From: Limnephilus marmoratus
Lineage: Eukaryota > Arthropoda > Insecta > Trichoptera > Limnephilidae
Direction of reading: 5' to 3'
Length of the DNA: 64,000 nt
NCBI GenBank assembly: GCA_917880885.1
Contig: OU862928.1
Span: forward strand, 14,651,721-14,715,720
Shown here: positions 47,349 to 59,210 of the stretch, in pieces
Numbering within the stretch: the first letter of the stretch is position 1
Layout of the letters: every line of letters starts with the position of its first letter
Program-made: the position numbers and the translations under genes
The notes under the pieces: model-generated
What the model was told of the DNA's origin: nothing
Database searches by the model: none
Seen by the model: only the letters and a program-made list of their open reading frames with translations

Positions 47349-48078
47349 TGCCTTTTCACCAACTCGAACAGCATCGTAGCACGTTATTGTAGCATCTCCG
47401 ACGACTAACCTAATTACCCATCACAATGATAATGATTATAAAATGAATTTCACTAATCATCTGTTCGAGAACAACTTACTTGCTTTTTTGTGTGCAAAAA
47501 TTAATAAGGAATTTCCCATGAAGAAAAACCCATCTTAACATTTTGGTAAGAAAAAACAGCTTTTTCTGAAAATGACATTTTACGAAAAAACTGAAAATTG
47601 CTGTAAATATTTACTGGTTGGAGATTTATTTAGACATGTACATATATTCTAAAAGGTAATTAAATTTTTTACAACTTTTTTTGAATAAATTTCTTTCTTT
47701 GATGAATATTTTAGACGATATGAAGGAATGTTTGATGAAAAATGTGAGGAAAAATTATTTTTTTAGAAAATATTGACATTTGTGGAGCGTATAACTGAGA
47801 AACGGCTGGGATTTTCAAAATTATGTATAGAATAAAAGTTGTAGATAATCTAATGAGCTTTTACTAATCAAAAAAAGTTTTCCTCTGCGACGCACCGTTT
47901 TTGAGATATAAACGGAAACCCGAAAATCGGGACCTTCCCCCCCCCTCCCCCCCCCTAGCTCACCACCTAGACGTCAGGACTTTTAGTATGTTCACACCCT
48001 AAGCATCCTAAACAAGTCCTGAAAGAATCGCTTAGGTCCCTGCTCACGCACTCTACAACTCCTTCCTTTACTGGACTA
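47121..48078 (-). repeat. right TIR arm
   Basis: Inverse partner of 44418-45387. It contains the promoter-proximal region and 5' coding part of the minus-strand gene, plus the C-rich run at 47938-47955. Confidence 0.85.
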
Positions 48079-48236
48079 CTGACATTGACTGAAATTTGTG
48101 TGGAAGGCACTTCTAGAGTTAAAAAAATATTCTTAATATAATGAACTGAGTCCTGCAAGAAATCAATGGAAAAAGTAATATGTTTTATATGAAGAAAAAC
48201 CACGGTAAAAGCTTATAATACAAAATTTATTTCTAG

Positions 48237-48443
48237 TCACCTGCGAACTGAAAACATCCGATTCTGTAAACTTCATGTGCAAAGATTCTACCTCTTTACA
48301 CATACCTTGCTCAAATAAGATAGTCGATGGGAAAACCATTTACTTTAATTGTAAGCAAGGTTACAGCCGCGTTGAAGGAAACAAAGGGGTGATGATCTGC
48401 AGAGACGGCAAGTGGAACGTACCCTTACCTTCGTGCTCTCAAA
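48237..48443 (+). CDS. sushi/CCP-like exon, copy 14
   Basis: Full length, six Cys, consensus splice sites. Lys16 for Asn, Val30 for Ile, Val52 for Glu, Lys59 for Gln and Gln69 for Leu make it one of the more diverged copies, yet no stop has appeared. Confidence 0.8.
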
Positions 48444-48975
48444 GTAAGTGAAATTCTCAGTTCAATCATTTTTAAAATAAGTACCTAAATCATTTGAATT
48501 CCGATTTTGTTATCGTGAATGCGTGAATAGATGCAGTCATCCGATCGAGCTGAAACTCAGCAGATAGAATTTATTCATATATGATTACTGGGTTCTTACA
48601 GATTTTGTCATTTACGCGAGAATAATCCAATTATAATAACTCAGTCAATACACAAATAGTTTTAAAATATCATAAACCAACCAGTCAAATTATGGAATTG
48701 TAAATATTGAAATTTCATATAAATTAAATAACAAAACAATTGGTAATAGAAAATTGTAAAAGTATAAATTTTACTTAAATGACAACTTATACAAAGAGAG
48801 CCAAAAGAAACTATAAATACAATAAGAGATACACATATTGCATATTGTAATTATCACGATATGCTTTTTAGCAATCGCAGAATATTTTTCTGAATCCATA
48901 AAGATTTTTTGACGAAAATATCTACCTTAACACACTCAATCATGTTACATAAACGTACTGAATTCTATATCGATT

Positions 48976-49288
48976 TAGGAAATCGAATTCTGTAATTCTG
49001 TCAGGCAACCCTTATATGAAAGACGGCTGTCCTGTTGGATCCGTTAACATCCCAGTGTGCAAAGCTGAGTACAGTTCGCAAAGAACTCTAGAAACCATGA
49101 CGTGCCTCGATGGAACGTGGAACTTACATAAACCAAAGTCTTATCCGAGGAAGGACGATTTTAGAAATAACATTTTCATTATAATATGTTATTTCTTCGT
49201 CACTTTCTTTTCCTATCTGTTCAGCAGGGTATATAACGCCTCGATGTCCTGTGTATTACTTTTATCATTGGTTTATGATGGGAAGTAA
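48976..49288 (+). CDS. block A ORF, copy without first ATG
   Basis: The first ATG is AGG; from the Met at 49016 the frame is open to the YDGK stop. Changes include NLHKPKSYPR in the CCP-like part and Thr for Ala in the hydrophobic run. Confidence 0.35.
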
Positions 49289-49849
49289 TTAGGAAGTTCA
49301 GCTCCGTACAACATAAATTTGTATCGGTTCACTTTTACATAAAATAATTAACTTTTTAAACGATATTCACCAGACCTATCACTCATAACCCTAAATTAGA
49401 AACGGTATAGTTGATTAAAACCTTTCGCACACATACATTCGCGAACTCACTCTGACATCATCTGTCTCACTCTTCAAAACTCACATATATACTACACCAA
49501 AGAATAAAGATCAATACAAGAAGTATTTTATGGCCTTGTTTCGTGATCCAATTACAGGCCCAATGTCGTCTTTCATTTTAAAAAAAAATTGTGTTTCACC
49601 ATGACTATAAAGGTTAAATGGGATGGCGATATACAATTTCAGGCATGTTTTAGAGATACAGACTGCATGCTTAGGAAAGTCAAGGGCACATTTGTTTCCA
49701 TTCAAATTTGTGTGGAAGGCACTTCTAGAGTTAAAATAATATTCTTAATATAATGAACTGAGTCCTGCAAGAAATCAGTGGAAAAAGTAATATGTTTTAT
49801 ATGAAGATAAACCACGGGAAAAGCTTATGAATACATAATTTATTTCTAG

Positions 49850-50056
49850 TCACCTGTGAACTGAGAACATCCGATTCTGTAAACTTCATGTGCAACGATT
49901 CTACCTCTTCACACATACCTTGCTCAAATAAGATAATCGATGGGAAAACCATTTACTTTAATTGTAAGCAAGGTTACAGCCGCGTTGAAGGAAACAAAGG
50001 GGAGATGATCTGCAGAGACGGCCAGTGGAACGTACCCTTACCTTCGTGCTCTCTAA
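49850..50056 (+). CDS. sushi/CCP-like exon, copy 15
   Basis: Full length, six Cys, Arg6 for Lys, Ser21, Ile30. Splice sites intact. It is the last copy before the unassigned region and the divergent unit. Confidence 0.8.
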
Positions 50057-50334
50057 GTAAGTGAAATGCTCATTTCAATCATTCTTAAAGTAAGTAAGTG
50101 ATTTGAATTCCGATTTTGTTTTCGTGAATGCGTGAATAGATGCAAGTCTTATTTATTTAAAATAATTCACTTGCCGGCATCCGATCTAGCTGAAACTCAT
50201 CAGATAGAATTTATTCATTTATGATTACTGGGTTCTTACAGATTTTGTCATTTACGCGAGAATAATCCAATTATAAAAACTCAGTCAATACACAAATAGT
50301 TTTAAAATATCATAAACCAACGAAAAGGTTTTAA

Positions 50335-53200
50335 AATATCATAAACCACTTAAAGAAAATTCGAATTAATAAATTAATTCATTAAAGAGTAAATATGTGT
50401 AATTATATATCAAATAATAAAATAATATTCGAGTGAATGATTATTTAGAATCGATTCTCCTCTTTAGATTGAAATCAAATATGGAAGAAAAAGGGAAGGG
50501 GTAAGGATCGTTTGGGTTAATTAGATAGAATCGTTTCTTTTTCTATAATAACGGTAGATATTAAAGGAAAACTTAAGGATTTTATACATCAAAGATTTAT
50601 TCAAAGCGGAAAGGAAGGAAATGAATTCCGGATCTTGTAGGATAAAATTGTTAAAAGTGGGATAATTACCCGGTGAAGCTGAAATTAAGGCATTAGAACT
50701 TTGGTGAGTCTTTACAATATTTAAGCTTTTCCAGGTTTCTACGGATATCCTGACACAGATGAACGTGATACCAAGTAAGAGTAAAAAAATAACTAACCAA
50801 TTTATTCGCATAAACATGTCACTCCACCCATACGGAATGAAATGTTGCAAAACAAATACTTAACACATAATTAGATAGAAACGCATCACTAAATCAATTT
50901 TGGTATCTTAGCGTATTTGTAAAATAAATACCTATCGCTTCTTTTCACTAGCATGATTAGGGTATGTTTATATGACCTTCGATTGTGTATCTAAAATTTC
51001 GATTGGAGTTCAATGTCATCCTTTGACACAGTCACCTAAATTCCATTAACGAATAAACAAAGCAAAGCATTAACGTCAGGGACAAGTTTATCAATTATAG
51101 CTTTCGCAAAGTAAAGTACCACGACTAGCTTCAAACTCAAAGAGAGCACATCACAATTATTCAGGAGGTCATTGATTCAATGACAACTTGATTTATCTCA
51201 TTTAAAAATTTTCTTATAGGAAGTAGGTATCCAAGAACCCATAAATACTCATAATCTTAAATACCTAACACACGAAAAGCTAGTGACCTCATTTAAAACC
51301 ACTGGTGTTCAAATTTACTCATACAGTCCTAAATCCTGAATTTGCCCACGCATTTAAAACTTCAAGGCTTCTGTATGTGATTATGAGCTATCCGGAAATG
51401 TAGTTGTCAACCTTTCTGGTCGGAGAGCTTTGATCTTGTCGCAGTATTGTCGAGATGGGGAATGCGGGGAAGGAAAGGACGTATGCGGACAGTACGCTGA
51501 CGCGGCATTAAAGCTACAGGTTATTTGCATACCGTAGGTCCTTGTCGAACCTGAAAGCAAACACAAGGCTCATGAGGTGCGTTTTATGTTAGCTAGTCAG
51601 AGGTGGAGTGTAACGCTAGGTCGGTCACGTGGGAGGATGGATCTGCCTGTCACAAGCTTACGCCACATTCAACGGATAGAGGCATGATAAGGGAAGACAT
51701 GAAATACCCCTTCTAAACTCAGTAGAGTTAAATTCAATCCGGAGGAGACGGAAGTCGGAGTAAGACAGAAAAACGGCATGAAGACTTGGTATTCCCCCTG
51801 CTGGCGTAAAGGGCCCCTTTCATAGCATGAGACGCCCGTTGAAGAGGGTAAAACTCGGATCTAAGGATAAGCCTAGCAATCGTACTGGGAGAAACCGGTT
51901 TGTAATTGTTGTTCATCTGTCTTCACTTGGATAGCGGAGGAGCCGACTTTTCAGCAACCATTTTTCCCCCTCCCCATATCAATCCATTCCTATTATTCCA
52001 ACAATTTCGCGAATACTAACCATAAATACAAAACATTATGTTAGGGGAAGTTGCAGACAAGGACTTTAATTGAGAAAACCGGACCCTCGAGTACGAACAT
52101 CCAACACCGGTAAGGTAAAATTTTCTTTCTTGAAATGTTTAATTTATTAACTGCGGTTTATGTTATCGATGTAGCAGCGGTGATAGGAAAAATTAAATAA
52201 ACAAACTAAAATCCTACGGAGATCAAATAGACATGAAGCTTAAGGTGGGGCTAGTTTATCAAACTCGGTTAAATATACTAAAATAATAATAACTAAATAG
52301 ATCGGAAAATTCTCACACTTTCTCTAAAAGAATCTAGAGGTTACCACACGTAATACATTGTCTTCTCTACATATGTGTGCATATTAAGTTTGCAAACAGA
52401 TGTAAATTCTAAAACAAAAAAGTACACAACGAAGAATATAGAAATAATGTGAACTAAAAATCTTAAATCTTGATTACTGTGAGAAAATCGCAGGGATTTG
52501 AGAAAATAAGGTAGGTTTAGCTAGATTATAAAAGTATAGGGGTTTGAAAATCACGAGACTGAGGTAGAAACAAACCGAAAAAAGAGAGTTAAGTCAGGCC
52601 ATCATACCTAGTGGTGTGATCAGTAGGAAATAAGGGTAGAATTATGAACTTGGCTACGAGATAGGAGCTACGAAATTTGAACTACGAGATAGAAGCTTAG
52701 AAACGTAAGTCAGCTAGGTAGGGTTATCACAAGTGGTGTCAAAAACCAGGAGTGTCGGACCATTACACCCATTCCGCGAACTTAAAAACGTCCCCTCGTA
52801 CTCCAAAAAATGTCAATAATACATCGATTTAGATCGTTAAAACACGAGCAAAATCCAGTAAGTCTGCTTTAAAATAATCTTAAAAACATTTTGCTGCATT
52901 AATGTCAACAATTTAACAGTAATATTAACAAGCAAAGCATACTAAGTCATTATTGACTTGTAAAAACCACTAAGTCAGGCTCATTTTTTTGTAAACCTTC
53001 GATTAAAGGTTGCTGTTTTTGCTAACTAATATTGTGTATCGATAAGGTACTTAAGGGATTATTCTAAATTATAAAATAATATATATTTTGGAGATATTAA
53101 TCCACTCATAGCGTTTTCAAAGTTGCTAAATATCGAAATGCGATTATCTCAAGATTGTGTTTTAGTGACTTAGTGAACTTTGCCAGTAGACCAACGATAT
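50335..53200. other. unassigned AT-rich region
   Basis: There is no similarity to the array unit and no recognisable gene except a weak ORF (50521-50850, minus). A GC-richer island at 51390-51960 has no clear coding pattern. Short duplicated words (CTACGAGATAGRAGCT at 52650-52695; GTGGTGT near 52612 and 52733) suggest old repeats. It may be an ancient transposon or a long intron. Confidence 0.4.
50521..50850 (-). CDS. small ORF with one predicted membrane segment, unknown
   Basis: A 109-residue ORF. Residues ~17-35 are strongly hydrophobic (INWLVIFLLLLGITFICV), preceded by a short polar N-terminus (FIPYGWSDMF). They are followed by a soluble part with SPGNYPTFNNF. A single early membrane segment followed by an extracellular-looking stretch faintly recalls the N-terminus of DEG/ENaC (pickpocket) channels, but the usual FPAVTIC-type motif is not convincing. 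It could be a lone exon, a decayed gene or chance. Confidence 0.2.
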   Translation of the reverse strand: MQHFIPYGWSDMFMRINWLVIFLLLLGITFICVRISVETWKSLNIVKTHQSSNALISASPGNYPTFNNFILQDPEFISFLSALNKSLMYKILKFSFNIYRYYRKRNDSI

Positions 53201-53218
53201 AGACTTACAGAGTTCTAT

Positions 53219-53351
53219 GTTTAATTATGGAATAGAACTCCGTAATGCTGTAGTGCAACCCTTGTGTGAAAGACGGCTGTTCTGTTGGATTTGTTATCAT
53301 CCCAGTTTGAAAAGCTGAGTACAGTTCGAATAGAACTCTAAAAACCATGAC
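53219..53351 (+). pseudogene. block A of the divergent unit, first half
   Basis: It aligns with the start of block A (GTGTGAAAGACGGCTGT). It has an in-frame TGA where the core copies read TGC of VCKAEY, and the AG of the possible acceptor is shifted (CTGTAGTGCAACCC). The second half lies beyond the inserted element and has another stop. Confidence 0.7.
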
Positions 53352-53439
53352 TAGACCGAGAGGTCACGGGATTTTTCATAACGATCATGGATACGGTTAG
53401 ATTTACTTTTATAGTTTGTAGAGTAGTCCCCTAATGTGA

Positions 53440-53760
53440 ATGACGTCGGTCTGCCTGCTCTCAGTGGTTGCAACTATGAGTTATAGAGCTTACAAGAGGC
53501 TTCATTGTTGCGAAAAAAAAACGATCAGAGAAATGGTCAGTTTTAGTACATATTCAAAGTATGGCGTCTCCGCAGATGAAATAAGTTGGTCTGCCTGCTC
53601 TCAGTGGTTGCAACTTCGAGTTATAGAGCTTACAAGAGATTTCATTGTTGCGAGAAAAAACGATAACAGAAATTAATGGTCAGTTTTAGTACCTATTCGA
53701 AGTATGGTGTCTCCACAGGTGAAACGAGTTGGTCTGCCTGCTCTTAGTGGTTGTATTTCA
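53440..53760 (+). repeat. ~137-bp tandem repeat in the left arm, about 2.3 copies
   Basis: Each copy contains GGTCTGCCTGCTCTCAGTGG, GAGTTATAGAGCTTACAAGA, TTCATTGTTGCGA and GGTCAGTTTTAGTAC. It produces a periodic but meaningless open frame (SACSQWL). The right arm holds the inverse with one more copy. Confidence 0.9.
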
Positions 53761-54117
53761 GAGAAAAAAAATAACAGTAATCAATAAAATAAATAATTAA
53801 GTCGAAAAAATGCAATTTTTATTAATTCAACTTACATAAACAAAATCATCTTTGGGTAAAATACAGATCACTTTGGGTAATCATTTTGTAGAATATTGCT
53901 AAGGCTTAAAGAGTTAAATATTTACTTACTTCTAATATTCTTTTAATATTTTTTGAGCTTTTTCATTAGTCACATTAAAATCTATACTAAACCACAAAAT
54001 AAAGTACCTATTAAATCCAGTTTTTATAAATATTTACCTTGCAATAAAATCTAATATTTTTTGGGTAAAATCACAGGTTCATCATCACTTTAACTTGAGC
54101 TAAGTTGCGATGCTCCG

Positions 54118-54321
54118 TTGACAAAAAATGAAACCAAATGCAAAATTGAACAATTCATTTGTGAGTTATGTGGTGTGAAGAGTAAATCTGTAAACGGGGC
54201 CCGCCATAAGATTTCCCTAAAACAAATTAAGCCCAATAAAGAGAATGAAAAATTTTACAAAACTCTTATGAATTTTGATGCTCCTTTTTTGCCACCGTCT
54301 GAAATCGAACTAGTTCGTTAG
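54118..54321 (+). pseudogene. short transposon ORF with a Cys pair
   Basis: A 67-residue ORF just inside the left arm: basic, with FICELCGVKSKSVNGARHKIS (C-x2-C followed by R-H) and then PNKENEKFYKTL. It may be the remnant of a DNA-binding zinc finger of the transposase. A possible continuation, with acidic SSEEVDSEDDE and a stop, is seen at 56405-56463 beyond the foldback insertion, after an AG acceptor. Confidence 0.35.
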
Positions 54322-54439
54322 ATATTTAGAGCTAAATACGTATCAAATATCTGGATAAATTCAATCAAAAATCCTCCAAGCTATCAATTGAACATTGAAA
54401 ATGTAAAGCGACTGAACCGGTATAGGTTTTGGAAATTCG

Positions 54440-56280
54440 CGGTCCGGCGACAGTTGGTCCGGCGAAAATTGGTTCGGCTGAAATTTTAGAAGACGTTTTC
54501 TTCAAATAAGTATGCAAATAGGATATACGGCCGTACAACCAAAGTCGATATACTTACATATATCTGATGGCACCTCCACTGTACTGTGTCTTCCTCCCAA
54601 ACAGGTGCTTGTAGAATATGCTGGATACACTCACCCAGCGCTTGCCACCTCATGGACATTCACCAACCTGTCCCATTGTCTTGTCTATATTCTGTCATAC
54701 TGACACATATTGTATCTTTTATTTCCCGCCAAGCACTTGCATACTGCTTGCTAACAACGTATGCAGGGACATTGGAGGTCTAAATTCGTTCTTAACTAAA
54801 TGTACCTTCGTTCTTTCACAAAAATTAGAGTCATTGCGAGAGCCTTGAAGGAGTTACCATCTGTTACTTAATACCAGGGCGGGTAAGTGGTGGATTACCT
54901 CCAATTATGGCATCTTGAGTGAAAATCCACTGTGAAAATATTTTTTATAATAATTTCGACTCTCCGAAGGAGCATGCGGCAATCACAAAATACGACATAC
55001 TTATAGGTGCATTCGGCTTAGCGACAAAAAAGCTAAAGATTCCTACTTGCATATAATATAACTTTTATATCTGAATATAACACAAGAGTCCCAACTGCTC
55101 CCAACCGTTTCGAGCCACAGAGACTATGGCATCCCTAATTTTGGTATGGTGTGATGCTGAAGGTAGTGGGGAGGTGAAGGAGATGTGGAAAATGTACCTG
55201 GCTATTCAGATTTATCATCAAACACGGCTAAAGCCATTTCAAGTAACGTTACAATTCTGAATGAATACTGACGAATAGCAAAATACGACATACTTTTATG
55301 TGCAATATCTACTTAAGATTTAGGAGGCGGATATGTTTACTGCCGCGCCGCCCCGGGAACCATTTATTGGATAACCAACGCCCCTGCCATAGTCCCATCC
55401 CAAGTAGTTTGCTACGTTTGGTGACCGTGTTTACGGAATGAGGTTTGTCTAGGTCTTGGCGGGGGATGCCTTTGCCCATCTAATGCATGGCGGGCCAGAT
55501 CAGAAGAGATCGGTTGAGGGAGACTTTTTAATCTCTCCAGCCTGACTCTCTCGACCCATCGCCTTGCACTGCAGTGTGGAAAATTACCTGGCTATCCAGA
55601 TCTAGTCACCATACATGGCAAAAGTCATTTCAAATAACGTTACAATTCTGAATGAATACTGACGAATAGCAAAATACGACCTCCTAAATCTTAAGTAGAT
55701 ATTGCACGTGTCGTATTTTGGTATTCGTCAGCATTCAATCAGAATTGTAACGTTACTTGTAATGGCTTTAGCGGTATTTGATGACTATATCTGAATAGCC
55801 AGGTACATTTTCCACATCTCCTTTCTCTCCCCACTACCTTCAGCATCACACCATACCAAAATTGGGGATGCCATAGTCTCACTGGCTCGAGATGGTTGGG
55901 AGCAGTTGGGAGTTGGGACTCTTGTGTTATATTCAGATATAAAAGTTATATTATATGCAAATGGGAATCTTAAGCGTTTTTTTGCCAGGCCGATTGCACG
56001 TATAAGTATGTCGTATTTTGTGATTGCCGCATGCTACCTCAGAGAGTCGAAATTATTAGTAAAAATAATTTCACAGCAGATTTTCACTCAAGATGCCTTC
56101 AGATATAAGTATATTAACTTTGGTTGTACGGCCGTATATCCTTTTTGCATACTTACTTCAAGAAAACATCTTCTAAACTTTCGGCCGGACTAATTGTCGC
56201 CGGACCAAATTTCGGCCGGACGAACTGTCGGCCGGACCAACTCTCGCCGGACCAACTGTCGCCGGACCAATTGTCGGGTC
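54440..56280. mobile_element. foldback element with GTCCGGCGACA-type terminal repeats
   Basis: The two halves are inverted copies of each other, about 0.6-0.7 kb each (54440-55330 against 55680-56280). The centre (55330-55680) is unique and somewhat GC-rich. Both outer ends consist of short tandem words of ~15-16 bp (GTCCGGCGACAGTTG), about three on the left and six on the right. No protein is encoded. A second copy starts at 62158. Confidence 0.85.
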
Positions 56281-56789
56281 ACCACATACAAGAGTTTGTT
56301 TCCTTATGTTTTTTACATATACATATGCATATGTATAATAATTTCCATATCATCATAACCGTCATTTTTTCTATCAAACTTTACAGTTATTTTATCACAT
56401 TACAGACTCATCGTCTACGTGCCTAAGCAGTGAAGAAGTAGATTCTGAAGATGACGAAATCTAAGTTAAATCTATCTATGTTAAAAAAAAAAATCTAAGT
56501 TAAAGTGATGATGAACCTGTGATTTTACCCAAAAATTATTAGATTATATTGCAAGCTAAATATTTATAAAAACTGATTTAATACTTTATTTTGTGGTTTA
56601 GTATGGATTTTAATGTGACTAATGAAAAACTCTAAAAATATTAAAAGAATATTAGAAGTAAGTAAATATTGAGCTCTTTAAGCCTTAGCAATATTCTACA
56701 AAATGATTACCCAAAGTGATCTGTGATTTTACCCAAAGATGATTTAGTTTATGTAAGTTGAATTAATAAAAATTGGATTTGTTCGATTT

Positions 56790-58018
56790 AATTCTTAATT
56801 TTATTTTATTTTATTATATTTATTTAAACGCCCATTGGGCTTTTACATACATTGTTATTAGTATTATTACATTAACTATATGGCATATAAAAGTTTAAGT
56901 ACATATATGAATAAAATAATTATTATATGTGTAGTACCTACATAAATGTTTTACAAATAATATAGAATACCATTATGGAGAACAGTTTTTTTTTTTGTAC
57001 TTACAAACAAAAATAACGGGATTGAAATTAATCAGCATTAGTAGGGACTTAAGCATAATCGAAATACAAATTAAATTACAATATTAATTTGTAAAGTTAC
57101 ATATATATATTGAAGTTAAAAAGTCTAAAAGAAAAGAGTGAAATAAATAGAAGCTAAAAAGGGTTTTTCACTATGGAATGGTGAAGTCATACATTTCAGC
57201 AAAGTGTTTATGTAGATTTCGTTTAAGCACTGCTACGGAATCTCTAAATATATCAACAACATTACCAAATTTATTACCAAAATTTTGTATTCGATTTAAG
57301 GATATGTGCGCTTGATAATTTGTTTTAAAATTGTCACAGAAAAACGTGGAATTTTGTCTCGTATTTTTGGAAGGTACAAATAATTTTATTGTGGCCAGAA
57401 TTTCAGGGCTGTCGATTCTATAATTAATAATTTTATTTAGTAGAACAAGGTCGGAAATAATTCGCCTATCTGACAGAGTAATCAAATTTAGTTGGTGCAT
57501 CAGCTGGATATAATTTATATTTTGGATTGGAATATTTAGTTTAAAGTTAATAAATCGTAGAAATTTGTGTTGTACCCTTTCAATATTGTTGGAATATATT
57601 TTATAAAAGGGGGACCAAATAGGCGAATTATACTCTACTTGACTTCTTACTAAAGATGTGTACAGTGTTTTCAAACATTCTAATGACTTGAAGTCACATG
57701 CGGTTCTACATATAAAACCAAGCATTTTTGAGGCTTTATTTGTGATTTCATTTACATGCGGATTGAATGTTAACTGTTCATCAAATATAACACCCAAGTC
57801 CCTGATTTGAGTGACAGCTGCCAATTTTACGTTATTTAGCGAATATACATAAATTATATGATTACGTATTTTACAAAAACGAATGACCTGACATTTTTTA
57901 ATATTAAGAAACAGAGAGTTGATGATGCACCAACGATATAGTTTATTTAAATTAAGTTGCAAAGTATAACAATCGTCTAAACTACGTATTGTTTTATATA
58001 TTTTCAAGTATATTGATC
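56790..58018 (-). mobile_element. 5'-truncated LINE in the right arm of the long-TIR element
   Basis: The arm-to-arm comparison shows one insertion here: the right arm is continuous on either side (GAGAAAAAAAATAACTG and TTTTTATTAATTCAAC contexts). The minus-strand LINE ends in an A-rich TAAAATAAAAT tail at its low-coordinate end. Confidence 0.8.
57171..58007 (-). pseudogene. LINE reverse transcriptase C-terminal fragment
   Basis: 278 open codons begin just past the RT catalytic FADD motif (KIYKTIRSLDDCYTLQ). They continue with the thumb and C-terminal motifs (FLNIKKCQVIRF, IRDLGVIFDEQLTFNPHV, LVRSQVEYNSPIWSPF, NIERVQHKFLRF). It lines up with the second half of the LINE protein at 36786-38030 but is clearly a different family. 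Open but lacking its catalytic part, it cannot be active. Confidence 0.88.
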
Positions 58019-58039
58019 ACAGTTATTTTTTTTCTCTGA

Positions 58040-58490
58040 AATACAACCACTAAGAGCAGGCAGACCAACTCGTTTCACCTGTGGAGACACCATACTTCGA
58101 ATAGGTACTAAAACTGACTATTTCTGTTATCGTTTTTTTCGCAACAATGCAGTGACTTGTGCGCATCATAACTCTGAAATGCAACCACTGAGAGCAGGCA
58201 GACCAACTGATTTCATCTGCGGAGACGCCATACTTTGAATAGGTACTAAAACTGACCATTTCTCTGATCGTTTTTTTTTCGCAACAATGAAGCCTCTTGT
58301 GAGCTCTATAACTCGAATTTGCAACCACTGAGAGCAGGCAGACCAACTTATTTCATCTGCGGAGACGCCATACTTTGAATATGTACTAAAACTGACCATT
58401 TCTCTGATCGTTTTTTTTTCGCAACAATGAAGCCTCTTGTAAGCTCTATAACTCATAGTGGCAACCACTGAGAGCAGGCAGACCGACGTC
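58040..58490 (-). repeat. ~137-bp tandem repeat in the right arm, about 3.3 copies
   Basis: Inverse of the repeat at 53440-53760, with an extra copy. The difference in copy number between arms shows expansion or loss after insertion. Confidence 0.9.
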
Positions 58491-58583
58491 ATTTACATTA
58501 GGGGACTACTCAACAAACTATAAAAGTAAATCTAACCGTATCCATGATCGTTATGAAAAATCCCGTGACCTCTTAGACTAGAC

Positions 58584-58769
58584 GTGCCTGTATGGAACAT
58601 GGGAATTATAAAAATCAAAGTGGAATCTGAGGAAGGAAGTTTTAAAATAATATTTTCATTATATTTTTATTCTTGGTTGCTTTCTATTTCCTATCTGTTC
58701 ATCAGAGTATGTAACGTCTCAGTGCCCCTTGTATTATTTTTTCCTTGGTGTATAAGGGGAAGTAATTAA
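58584..58769 (+). pseudogene. block A of the divergent unit, second half
   Basis: Homologous to the CLDGTW-to-end part of block A. In the frame that the core copies use, it reads TCLYGTWEL and then TAA, so the hydrophobic tail is not attached. The open frame from 58584 is a different one. Confidence 0.7.
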
Positions 58770-59162
58770 GAAGTTTAACTCTGAATTACAATATAAATCT
58801 GTACACTTTAACATAACATTATCAACTTTATAAATGACACACATTAGCCACGTCACTCATAACCCTAAATTAGCAATGGAATAGTTTATTACCTATCTAT
58901 CTCCTCAAAAATTACATATATTACACCAAAGAATAAAGAACAATACAAGAAGTGTCTTGTAGGCGTGTTAAATTGGGACAGACCGCGTAGCTAAATTGTC
59001 TAGAACCAAAAGGTACTTAGTCAGAGGCGCATTTGTTTCCATTTAAAATTGTATGGAAGGCACTTCTAGAGTTATGAGTATATTCATTTTCTAAGTACTG
59101 AGCCCTGAAAGAAATCAATAGAAAAAATGATATGTTCTAAATGAAAATAAACCACGGGAAAG

Positions 59163-59165
<3 letters not shown>

Positions 59166-59196
<31 letters not shown>
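59166..59196. repeat. TA dinucleotide run
   Basis: About 15 TA units just before the acceptor of the divergent CCP exon (the acceptor AG ends at 59210). Confidence 0.9.
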
Positions 59197-59197
<1 letters not shown>

Positions 59198-59210
59198 TAT
59201 TTATTTCCAG

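Larger units (their letters stand above)
44418..48078 (-). mobile_element. 3.66-kb long-TIR DNA transposon, Academ-like by inference
   Basis: The termini are inverted repeats of about 0.96 kb (44418-45387 and 47121-48078) that begin TAGTCCAGTAAA. They are flanked by CTG on both sides (44415-44417, 48079-48081), a 3-bp target duplication. The arms contain a G/C-run (AGGGGGGGGAGGGGGGGG on the left). The minus strand carries a broken gene with PIN/XPG-like motifs and a Cys-rich C-terminus. Academ transposons are known for 3-4 bp duplications, XPG-type nucleases and a Cys-rich domain, so Academ is the best guess. The DDE transposase is not visible. Confidence 0.65.
48079..50334 (+). repeat. array units, right block
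   Basis: A CCP exon (48237), tail, block A (49016), mid-block, CCP exon (49850) and tail follow in order. A ~70-bp piece of the tail is missing at 48535. Unit similarity ends at about 50334, just after a short duplicated TTTTAAAATATCATAAACCA. Confidence 0.9.
53352..58580. mobile_element. 5.2-kb long-TIR DNA transposon with repeat-bearing arms
   Basis: It is flanked by GAC on both sides (53349-53351, 58581-58583); removing one copy restores CCATGACGTGCCTG. The ends read TAGACCGAGAGGTCACGGG and, inverted, TAGTCTAAGAGGTCACGGG. The left arm is 53352-54097; the right arm is 56497-58580 with a LINE inserted. The outer arms carry ~137-bp tandem repeats. Between the arms lie a short Cys-containing ORF (54118) and a nested foldback element. 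The TAG termini and 3-bp duplication match the element at 44418, suggesting related families. Confidence 0.8.

Noticed and set aside
53440..53676. Open frame with repeated SACSQWL-type words in both arms of the long-TIR element
   Set aside because: It is the by-product of a 137-bp tandem repeat; all frames show periodic patterns and nothing resembles a protein family.
54512..54848. Three overlapping + strand ORFs
   Set aside because: They lie in the foldback element, overlap in different frames and have no motif.
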